From Metarhizobium sp039808465 (GTDB lineage Bacteria; Pseudomonadota; Alphaproteobacteria; Rhizobiales; Rhizobiaceae): DNA of 8,759 nucleotides. This document shows, in pieces, positions 1 through 4,607 of this stretch (its first letter is position 1; each line of letters begins with the position of its first letter). Where the stretch lies: the NCBI GenBank assembly GCA_039808465.1, contig JBDHTA010000168.1, forward strand, positions 1 through 8,759, in the 5' to 3' direction. The notes under the pieces are model-generated. The model was not told the DNA's origin. It ran no database searches and saw nothing but the letters and a program-made list of their open reading frames with translations. Made by a program: the position numbers and the translations under genes.

Positions 1-154
1 GCATGGCCAGCGCAATGGCCGCATCCGCCAGAATCTCGGGCTCGATCCCGTCCGCCGCGCCGTCCGCCCAGGCTTCGTGCTGATATTCCATCGCCGCCTG
101 CATCTTCTCGTGCACGATCATATCGTCGATATCGTTGAGGCTTGCTGTTTGCAT
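1..154 (-). CDS. Hypothetical small protein, 3' end outside window
   Basis: The first 51 codons are visible, beginning MQTASLNDIDDMIVHEKMQA, and the reading frame is still open at position 1. The ATG at 154-152 is preceded by a good Shine-Dalgarno (GAGGAAG, 165-159) about 4 bases away, which supports the start. The visible part is acidic and probably helical, rich in Met, Ala, Asp and Glu, with no signal peptide or membrane segment, so a cytosolic protein is likely. It resembles short conserved hypothetical proteins I recall from Rhizobiales, but I cannot name a family or function. It lies 102 bases downstream of the TIGR02301-family gene on the same strand and may have its own promoter in that gap. 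Confidence 0.7.
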   Translation of the reverse strand, partial: MQTASLNDIDDMIVHEKMQAAMEYQHEAWADGAADGIEPEILADAAIALAM

Positions 155-188
155 CACTACTTCCTCGGACCGTTCGGTTCTTACCGCT

Positions 189-218
189 ACGTTAACACCT
201 TTAGCAGTCTTCTCTCAA
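189..218 (-). promoter_or_regulatory. Candidate promoter for the hypothetical gene at 1-154
   Basis: On the minus strand, TTGAGA (218-213, five of six to the -35 consensus) is followed after 18 bases by TAACGT (194-189, three of six to the -10 consensus). It is placed about 35 bases before the ATG. The -10 match is weak, so this is only a candidate. I see no clear terminator in the 155-256 gap, so read-through from the upstream operon is also possible. Confidence 0.25.
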
Positions 219-256
219 TTCGGCACTCTGCGCCACGCAAGGAGGTTAATAAAATC

Positions 257-703
257 CTAATTACCGAAGCGGGCGGAAATTTCTGCGGCCAGTGTTGCAC
301 CTTCGTTACGGTAGCGCTCCTCGGCGGCGATGGCTGCCTGCGTGCATCGTGTATAGACCGAAGCAAAGGAGCGGTAACCGCGATTGAATGCCGCAGTCAA
401 TGTCTCGCGGCGGGCGGGCTCGTCGCGGGTTTCCACATCGAGCAGGCTTTGCATGCCCGCGCGCCATTCATCCGCTTTCGCCGGGTCGCAAAGTCCGCGC
501 AGATAATGGATGGAGCCCAGGATTTCCGCGAATCGCGACAGCCGGTCGTCATAGGGCGCGGGCTTGGCCGCCGGGGCCGGGGCGGGCGCAACGGCGGCTT
601 CGGCGGCCTTTTCCTTCGGCGCGGCGATGGCGGGCGGCGGCGCAAGCGCCAGCAGGCCGGGCAGGAGGAGGAGAGCCGGTAACGGCGGGCGGATGCGCCT
701 CAT
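257..703 (-). CDS. TIGR02301 family protein, secreted, function unknown
   Basis: A 148-aa protein. I chose the ATG at 703-701 because it overlaps the NUDIX stop as ATGA (translational coupling), has GGAG about 9 bases upstream, and puts the signal peptide at the N-terminus. An upstream ATG at 733 would bury that signal behind ten extra residues. Residues 1-5 are basic, 8-20 are a Leu-rich core, and the signal peptidase site is probably near AIA-A (25-28). A Pro/Ala/Lys linker (29-50) leads into a conserved helical domain (about 51-148). That domain has motifs typical of the Rhizobiales TIGR02301 family, including AAFNRGYRSFASVYTRC. Two cysteines (72 and 120) could form a disulfide in the periplasm. 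The family has no known function that I can name. Confidence 0.85.
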   Translation of the reverse strand: MRRIRPPLPALLLLPGLLALAPPPAIAAPKEKAAEAAVAPAPAPAAKPAPYDDRLSRFAEILGSIHYLRGLCDPAKADEWRAGMQSLLDVETRDEPARRETLTAAFNRGYRSFASVYTRCTQAAIAAEERYRNEGATLAAEISARFGN

Positions 704-1113
704 GCGGCTGCGCGCTCCAGCCGCTCGATGCATTCCAGCACGCTTTCCGGCACGTTCATCCGGCGGATTTCGGCGGGGCTGTACCAGCCGAGTTCGGCGG
801 CGTCGTCGGCCGCCACGGCTTCGGCGTCGTCGCAGGGTTCGACCAGAAACACCGACAGGAAATAATGGCTGTGCAGCGTCCCGTCCTCGGCGAAGCTTTC
901 GAGATCATAGGTGGCAAACAGGCGCGGCTCGGCAACGGCAAGGCCGGTTTCCTCCAGAAACTCGCGAATCGCCGTTTCCTCCGGCGTTTCGCCGGGCTCG
1001 CCGCGCCCGCCGGGAAAGGCATACATGTCGGCGGCGGGCGGATTGGCGCGGCGCACCAGCAGGTAACGGCCGTCACGTTCGAGAATGGCTGAGGAGGCGG
1101 GCTTGGCGGGCAA
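700..1113 (-). CDS. NUDIX hydrolase (ADP-ribose pyrophosphatase-like)
   Basis: A 137-aa protein with a perfect NUDIX box, GX5EX7REUXEEXGU. It has G36, E42, R50-E51, E54-E55 and G57, and the glutamates coordinate the divalent metal. NUDIX enzymes split a nucleoside diphosphate linked to another group (X). The substrate cannot be read from sequence; the preceding YAFPGG and the overall size fit small ADP-ribose or NTP-type hydrolases. The frame stays open upstream to an ATG at 1254, but those 47 codons look non-native and cross an imperfect palindrome. I therefore chose the TTG at 1113-1111, which has GAGAGG 9 bases upstream and gives the usual family length. The stop overlaps the start of the next gene by four bases, so the two form one operon. 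Confidence 0.85.
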   Translation of the reverse strand: MPAKPASSAILERDGRYLLVRRANPPAADMYAFPGGRGEPGETPEETAIREFLEETGLAVAEPRLFATYDLESFAEDGTLHSHYFLSVFLVEPCDDAEAVAADDAAELGWYSPAEIRRMNVPESVLECIERLERAAA

Positions 1114-1122
1114 TGGAACGAA

Positions 1123-1128
1123 CCTCTC
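1123..1128 (-). promoter_or_regulatory. Ribosome binding site deciding the TTG start of the NUDIX gene
   Basis: GAGAGG on the minus strand lies 9 bases before the TTG at 1113. It is the best Shine-Dalgarno in this stretch and is the main reason for taking an unusual TTG start over the far upstream in-frame ATG at 1254. Confidence 0.5.
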
Positions 1129-1131
1129 GAA

Positions 1132-1176
1132 GCATGTCGCGCAAAACTGTGTGAGCGTTTTGCGATCACGGCATGC
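1132..1176. repeat. REP-like intergenic palindrome (hairpin)
   Basis: This 45-base imperfect palindrome pairs 1132-1139 with 1169-1176 (eight pairs, one of them T-G) and 1140-1147 with 1157-1164 (eight perfect pairs: CGCAAAAC/GTTTTGCG). The 9-base loop is 1148-1156, and a 4-base bulge (ATCA) lies at 1165-1168. The pattern GCATGTCG-CGCAAAAC...GTTTTGCG...CATGC resembles a palindrome that I recall as scattered through intergenic DNA of Rhizobiales. That identification is from memory and not verified. It sits in the divergent gap just upstream of the NUDIX ribosome binding site, so it may be transcribed as a leader hairpin of that mRNA. Confidence 0.65.
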
Positions 1177-1215
1177 GCCTTGGAAATCATCCTGCCAGCA
1201 TATCCGCTTTGGCCT

Positions 1216-1252
1216 CGCCGTAAACCCGCTTGCGGCATATTGCGCCGTAAAC
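1216..1252 (+). repeat. Two direct copies of CGCCGTAAAC upstream of ynfA
   Basis: The 10-mer CGCCGTAAAC occurs at 1216-1225 and again at 1243-1252, 27 bases apart start to start and about 46 bases before the ynfA ATG. It could be a regulator binding pair or a short duplication. I find no convincing -35/-10 pair for ynfA in this gap. Confidence 0.35.
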
Positions 1253-1297
1253 ATGCTTCGACCAAAGTCGCGTCATCGATGGAATCAAGGGAAGGCA

Positions 1298-1621
1298 ATG
1301 ACGGCTTTTGCGATCTACGCTCTGGCGGCGCTGGCGGAAATCGGCGGCTGCTTTTCCTTCTGGGCATGGCTGCGCATGGGCAAGCCGGTCTGGTGGCTGC
1401 TGCCGGGCATGGTGTCGCTGGCGCTGTTCGCCTGGCTGCTGACGCTCATTCCCGTGGATGCGGCGGGCCGCGCCTATGCCGCCTATGGGGGCGTCTATAT
1501 CGTCGCCTCGATTTTGTGGTTATGGCTGGTGGAGAACAAGATGCCGGATCGCTGGGATATCGCCGGCGCGCTGATTTCACTGGGCGGGGCGGGCGTCATC
1601 CTGCTTGCGCCGCGAGCGTGA
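1298..1621 (+). CDS. ynfA: YnfA / UPF0060 family small membrane protein
   Basis: A 107-aa protein, the usual length for this family, which belongs to the small multidrug resistance (SMR) fold. Four hydrophobic helices are visible at about 4-22, 31-51, 59-79 and 86-104, so it is an inner-membrane protein. Family hallmarks are the AEIGGC stretch with Glu14 in helix 1, FWAWLR, GRAYAAYGGVYI before helix 3, and DRWDIAGALISLGG in helix 4. Relatives have been linked to efflux of cationic drugs, but the natural substrate is uncertain. I chose the ATG at 1298, which has a purine-rich AAGGGAAGG just upstream; a longer frame from 1085 covers the divergent regulatory region. The stop overlaps the ribosome binding site of the next gene, so the two are probably co-transcribed. 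Confidence 0.9.
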   Translation: MTAFAIYALAALAEIGGCFSFWAWLRMGKPVWWLLPGMVSLALFAWLLTLIPVDAAGRAYAAYGGVYIVASILWLWLVENKMPDRWDIAGALISLGGAGVILLAPRA

Positions 1622-1630
1622 GGAAAGACC

Positions 1631-2398
1631 ATGTGCGGGCGTTTTGCATTGCTGGCCGAAAAGCAGCGGATGGAGGAATTCCTGGCGGTGACGCTTGGCG
1701 GGGAAACGCCGCCGCCGCGCTACAACATCGCCCCCACCCAGCCGATTCTGGTGGTAAGCGCGGGCGAGGCGCAGAAGCCGGGCAGCAACATGCCGGATCG
1801 CCGGGCGCTGCTGGTGCGCTGGGGCTTCATTCCCGGCTGGGTGAAAGACCCCCGCGATTTCCCGCTGCTCATCAATGCGCGCTCGGAAACGGCGGCGGAA
1901 AAGGCGTCGTTCCGCGCCGCCATGCGCCATCGCCGCATCCTCGTTCCCGCCTCCGGCTTTTACGAATGGCATCGTCCCAGCAAGGAAAGCGGCGCCAGGG
2001 CGCAGGCCTACTGGATTCGCCCGCGCCATGACGAAATCGTTGCCTTTGCCGGGCTGATGGAAACATGGGCTTCGGCGGATGGATCGGAAATGGATACGGT
2101 GGCGATCCTGACCACGGCGGCCAATCCCGCCATGGCCCCGATCCACGACCGCATGCCCGCCGTCATCCGGCAGGACGATTTTTCGCGCTGGCTGGATTGC
2201 AAGCGGCAGGAGCCGCGCGACGTCGCCGATCTGCTGCGGCCGGTGGAGGAGGATTTCTTCGAGGCTGTCACGGTTTCGGATCTGGTCAACAAGGTTTCCA
2301 ATTCCGGGCCGGAAATTCAGATGCCGGTCACCCCCGCCGCAGCACCCGAACCGGCAAAGCCCAAGGCCCCGAAGGACGGCCAGATGTCGCTGTTCTGA
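1631..2398 (+). CDS. SOS response-associated peptidase (SRAP) family, YedK/HMCES-type abasic-site crosslinking protein
   Basis: A 255-aa protein. SRAP proteins bind abasic sites in single-stranded DNA and form a stable thiazolidine crosslink through Cys2, which is exposed after Met1 removal, shielding the lesion. All key residues are present: MCGRF at the start (Cys2), NIAPTQ (32-37), Asn82 in INARSE, Glu112 in GFYEW and His172 in IHDRMP. These correspond to Cys2, Asn75, Glu105 and His160 of E. coli YedK. GAGGAAAG overlaps the ynfA stop, and the ATG lies only 9 bases after that stop. Beyond the catalytic domain (about 1-225) is a Pro/Ala/Lys tail (about 232-250) ending in QMSLF, a likely sliding-clamp-binding pentapeptide. 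YedK is somewhat shorter; the tail accounts for much of the difference. Confidence 0.93.
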   Translation: MCGRFALLAEKQRMEEFLAVTLGGETPPPRYNIAPTQPILVVSAGEAQKPGSNMPDRRALLVRWGFIPGWVKDPRDFPLLINARSETAAEKASFRAAMRHRRILVPASGFYEWHRPSKESGARAQAYWIRPRHDEIVAFAGLMETWASADGSEMDTVAILTTAANPAMAPIHDRMPAVIRQDDFSRWLDCKRQEPRDVADLLRPVEEDFFEAVTVSDLVNKVSNSGPEIQMPVTPAAAPEPAKPKAPKDGQMSLF

Positions 2399-2407
2399 GC
2401 TTCCGGC

Positions 2408-2439
2408 AAAATAAAACGCCGTCCGGAATAGACGGCGTT
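2408..2439 (-). terminator. Intrinsic terminator of the 42-aa gene, possibly shared with the SRAP gene
   Basis: AACGCCGTC (2415-2423) pairs perfectly over 9 bp with GACGGCGTT (2431-2439) around a 7-base loop. On the minus strand the stem runs into TTTTATTTT, which is the classic form. In the plus direction the stem starts 16 bases after the SRAP stop but no good T-run follows, so its effect there is likely weaker. Confidence 0.75.
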
Positions 2440-2498
2440 GACAAGTTTATACTTCAAAATGCGCCATGCCAGCCCAGGCGGGCCGGAGCGCCCGGCCA

Positions 2499-2627
2499 TC
2501 AGGCCAGTTTTTTCTTCGGCGTCTTCTTCAGCATCATCGAGGCGGCCAGCACGGCTTTCAGGCCCAGCGGGCGGTATTGCGAGACCAGATCGGTCTTCTG
2601 CGGCTTCGTTTCGGTCTTCGTACTCAT
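2499..2627 (-). CDS. Small lysine-rich hypothetical protein, 42 aa
   Basis: The protein starts MSTKTETKPQKTDLVSQYRP, has a short apolar helix-prone stretch (about 21-33, containing GLKAVLAASMM), and ends in a basic tail (KKTPKKKLA). Of 42 residues, ten are Lys and one is Arg, so it is strongly basic. The ATG at 2627-2625 has a near-perfect AGGAG (2638-2634) six bases upstream, and an intrinsic terminator lies about 60 bases after the stop. These flanking signals are why I call such a short frame a gene. It converges on the SRAP gene and lies downstream of the pssA terminator, so it is its own transcription unit. No family is recognised. Binding to nucleic acid, ribosome or membrane lipid would fit the charge, but that is inference. 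Confidence 0.72.
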   Translation of the reverse strand: MSTKTETKPQKTDLVSQYRPLGLKAVLAASMMLKKTPKKKLA

Positions 2628-2739
2628 TTCAAACTCCTGCGGCGTGTTTCCAAAAGGCGGTTATTGTTCTTGAGTTGCAAAATTCATCACGGATTCGTGA
2701 CAAAAGCGAGGCCGTCCTGATCAACCTTGAAGAAAACTA

Positions 2740-2768
2740 ACCATATTTCGTGAGCGGAAGGCTGTAAC
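2740..2768 (-). promoter_or_regulatory. Candidate promoter for the 42-aa gene
   Basis: On the minus strand GTTACA (2768-2763) and TATGGT (2745-2740) are separated by 17 bases, each with four of six consensus matches. The -35 lies inside the palindrome at 2762-2779. It would give a leader of about 100 bases before the ATG at 2627. The remaining sequence 2641-2735 holds a 5-bp hairpin (TCACG/CGTGA, 2687-2700) and nothing else I can support. Confidence 0.3.
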
Positions 2769-2779
2769 GCCGGTTACAG
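2762..2779. promoter_or_regulatory. Palindrome CTGTAAC-N4-GTTACAG, possible operator
   Basis: Perfect 7-bp arms (2762-2768 and 2773-2779) surround GCCG. It lies between the end of the psd-pssA unit and the 42-aa gene and overlaps the candidate -35 of that gene, as a repressor or activator site would. No T-run follows on either strand, so it is not a terminator. Confidence 0.4.
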
Positions 2780-2811
2780 TGAAGAGCGGGTTAAGAAAAA
2801 CCGGGCTACGG

Positions 2812-2842
2812 AAAAAATTAACCCGCCTTTTACGGCGGGTTA
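2812..2842 (-). terminator. Intrinsic terminator of the psd-pssA unit
   Basis: TAACCCGCC (2819-2827) pairs perfectly over 9 bp with GGCGGGTTA (2834-2842) around a 6-base loop. On the minus strand the stem is followed by a run of six T (2817-2812). It begins 23 bases after the pssA stop. Confidence 0.88.
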
Positions 2843-2865
2843 CGGGTGTTGCGGAACGGGAAAGA

Positions 2866-3735
2866 TCAAAGGCTGCGGTCGATGCCGCTTTCGCGGGGCG
2901 AATCGGCGGCTTCCTCCGCCGTTTCCGTTTCGACGGTCAGCGTGCCGTATTTCTTTTTCCAGCTATGGGCGCCGAAGGGCAGGGTGGCGAGATAGGCGAT
3001 GACCGTCACCACCAGCACCTCCCAGGTATAGCTCATCAGCAGCGCCACATAGAGCACCACCACCAGCATCAGCGGCAGCACGAAATCGCGCCGGATGCGG
3101 TTGCCGCCGGATTTTCCCGACCAGACCGGCAGGCGGCTGACCAGCAGCAGGCCGATCATCGCCGTATAGGCGGCGGACGCATAGGCGAAGCCGGGGCCGG
3201 GCGGCATGCCGAGAAAGCCGAGATAGACCGGCAGCAGCACCAGCAGCGCGCCCGCGGGCGCGGGCACGCCGACGAAATATTCCGATTGCCAGCGCGCCTT
3301 TTCGATGCGCTCGTCCATCACGTTGAAGCGGGCGAGCCTCAGGCCTGCCGCGATGGCATAGATCAGCGCCGCGATCCAGCCGATCGAGCGGGCCTGATCG
3401 AGCAGGAACACATACAGCACCAGCGCGGGCGCGACGCCGAAATTGACGATATCGGCCAGCGAATCCATCTGCGCGCCGAATTTGGAGGTGGCTTTCATCA
3501 GCCGGGCGATGCGTCCGTCGATGCCATCGAGGAACGCCGCCACCAGCACCATCGCCACCGCCAGCTCGTAACGGTTCTCGAAGGCGAGGCGCACGCCGGT
3601 CAATCCCGCGCAGATCGCCAGAATGGTGATCAGGTTGGGGATCATCAGCCTGAGCGGAATTTCACGCAGGCGCGGGCCGCGGGCGTCGTCCTTCACGGGG
3701 CCGTTCGGTTCGAAGGGCGGAAAGGGGGTCTCCAT
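2866..3735 (-). CDS. pssA: CDP-diacylglycerol--serine O-phosphatidyltransferase (phosphatidylserine synthase)
   Basis: A 289-aa inner-membrane enzyme that joins CDP-diacylglycerol and L-serine to give phosphatidylserine and CMP, the first committed step to phosphatidylethanolamine. The CDP-alcohol phosphotransferase motif DGx2ARx8Gx3Dx3D is complete: D73, G74, A77, R78, G87, D91 and D95, where the aspartates bind metal and substrate. Several hydrophobic helices follow the soluble N-terminus, starting near residue 31 (MIPNLITILAICAGLTG). The C-terminus (about 256-289) is charged. This is the membrane-integral type-II synthase, unlike the peripheral E. coli PssA. AAGGAG lies about 8 bases before the ATG. 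The gene follows psd after 33 bases on the same strand, so the two steps of the pathway are co-encoded, and an intrinsic terminator ends the unit. Confidence 0.95.
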   Translation of the reverse strand: METPFPPFEPNGPVKDDARGPRLREIPLRLMIPNLITILAICAGLTGVRLAFENRYELAVAMVLVAAFLDGIDGRIARLMKATSKFGAQMDSLADIVNFGVAPALVLYVFLLDQARSIGWIAALIYAIAAGLRLARFNVMDERIEKARWQSEYFVGVPAPAGALLVLLPVYLGFLGMPPGPGFAYASAAYTAMIGLLLVSRLPVWSGKSGGNRIRRDFVLPLMLVVVLYVALLMSYTWEVLVVTVIAYLATLPFGAHSWKKKYGTLTVETETAEEAADSPRESGIDRSL

Positions 3736-3768
3736 GCGCAGCGCTCCTTCTGTTTCAGGGCATTTCGC

Positions 3769-4467
3769 TTAGCCGCGGAGACCGATCACCGGGCCCTTGG
3801 CCGAGCCGAATTCCGCGATCACCGTTTCCCCGGCAACCGCCATCTGGCCGACGGCGACGCGGGGCGCGGCCCCCTCGGGCAGAAAGATATCGAGGCGCGA
3901 GCCGAAGCGGATAAGGCCGAACCGCTCGCCCGCCGCCAGCGTCTCGTTCTTCTGCGACCAGCAGACGATGCGCCGCGCCACCAGGCCGGCGATCTGCACC
4001 ACGCCGATATTGCCGTGGGCGGTTTCGATGACAAGGCCGTTGCGCTCGTTCTCATGGCTCGCCTTGTCGAGTTCGGCGTTGAGGAACTGCCCCTCGCGAT
4101 AGGCGATGTTGACGATGCGCCCGCGCATCGGGGCGCGGTTCACATGGCAGTTGAACACGTTCATGAACACGGAAATGCGCAGCATCGGCTGGTTGCCGAG
4201 ATCGAGTTCGGCGGGCGGCGTCACCATCTGCACGGCCGAAACGCGCCCGTCGGCGGGGCTGATGACGAGATCGTCGTCCTGCGGCGTCACGCGCTCGGGA
4301 TCGCGGAAGAAATAGGCGCACCACAGCGTCAGCACCAGGCCCGCCCAGAACAGCGGCTCCCACAGCCAGCCGAGAATGAGCGAAACCACGAAAAACCCGG
4401 CAATGAATATATAGCCTTCCCTGTGGATCGGCACGAGCGTATTGCGCACGGTGTTGATGAGGCTCAT
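3769..4467 (-). CDS. psd: Phosphatidylserine decarboxylase proenzyme
   Basis: A 232-aa enzyme that removes CO2 from phosphatidylserine to make phosphatidylethanolamine, the step after PssA. The proenzyme cuts itself between Gly189 and Ser190 (RFGSR, the counterpart of LGST in E. coli), turning Ser190 into the pyruvoyl group of the small alpha chain (about 43 residues). Other conserved stretches are FFRDPER (53-59), SPADGRV (70-76, with Asp73), and NCHVNRAP (106-113, with His108). Two hydrophobic segments near 18-33 and 37-53 should anchor it in the inner membrane. It is the short form typical of rhizobia and other alphaproteobacteria (E. coli Psd is about 322 aa). GGAGAG lies 9 bases before the ATG at 4467. 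Confidence 0.95.
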   Translation of the reverse strand: MSLINTVRNTLVPIHREGYIFIAGFFVVSLILGWLWEPLFWAGLVLTLWCAYFFRDPERVTPQDDDLVISPADGRVSAVQMVTPPAELDLGNQPMLRISVFMNVFNCHVNRAPMRGRIVNIAYREGQFLNAELDKASHENERNGLVIETAHGNIGVVQIAGLVARRIVCWSQKNETLAAGERFGLIRFGSRLDIFLPEGAAPRVAVGQMAVAGETVIAEFGSAKGPVIGLRG

Positions 4468-4500
4468 CCGGTTTGTCTCTCCGCTTGTTTTTCTGCCTGC

Positions 4501-4529
4501 TGGTTACAGGCAAAACGGTGCCGGGTCAA
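4501..4529 (-). promoter_or_regulatory. Candidate promoter for psd-pssA
   Basis: On the minus strand TTGACC (4529-4524, five of six to the -35 consensus) is followed after 17 bases by TAACCA (4506-4501), a poor -10. It lies in the 140-base gap between the ABC exporter and psd, about 33 bases before the psd ATG. The gap length and good -35 support separate initiation here; the -10 does not. Confidence 0.35.
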
Positions 4530-4549
4530 AACTCTTGTTCTCAAGCGGT

Positions 4550-4573
4550 TGGCGGCCGGTAAACGGCCCGCCA
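4550..4573. repeat. GC-rich hairpin between the ABC exporter gene and psd
   Basis: TGGCGG (4550-4555) pairs with CCGCCA (4568-4573), and CCG (4556-4558) pairs with CGG (4564-4566). One base (4567) is bulged and the loop is GTAAA. No T-run follows on the minus strand, so it is not a standard intrinsic terminator. It may protect the 3' end of the exporter mRNA or mark a weak or Rho-type end. Confidence 0.35.
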
Positions 4574-4607
4574 GCCATCCGGCAGTCCCGCTTTTCAAAC
4601 GCGCCGC

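Larger units (their letters stand above)
1127..1261. repeat. 11-bp inverted repeat flanking the divergent intergenic region
   Basis: TCGAAGCATGT at 1127-1137 is the exact reverse complement of ACATGCTTCGA at 1251-1261, with 113 bases between. The left arm overlaps the left arm of the REP-like palindrome. This could be a chance match, a decayed second copy of the element's end, or a pair of sites for one regulator. Confidence 0.4.

Noticed and set aside
1076..1138. A 20-codon upstream frame starting at the ATG at 1136 and overlapping the NUDIX start
   Set aside because: I see no clear ribosome binding site for it and nothing shows it is translated. The GAGAGG lies inside it and serves the TTG better.
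1114..1254. N-terminal extension of the NUDIX protein to an ATG at 1254
   Set aside because: The 47 extra codons cross the REP-like palindrome, do not look like NUDIX sequence, and the TTG at 1113 has better ribosome binding and gives the normal length.
1628..2031. Open frames overlapping the ynfA and SRAP genes in other frames and on the minus strand
   Set aside because: They lack ribosome binding sites and recognisable motifs, while both plus-strand genes have complete family signatures.
2641..2735. Small hairpin TCACG/CGTGA at 2687-2700 as a regulatory RNA or terminator
   Set aside because: Five base pairs with no T-run or other support are within chance.
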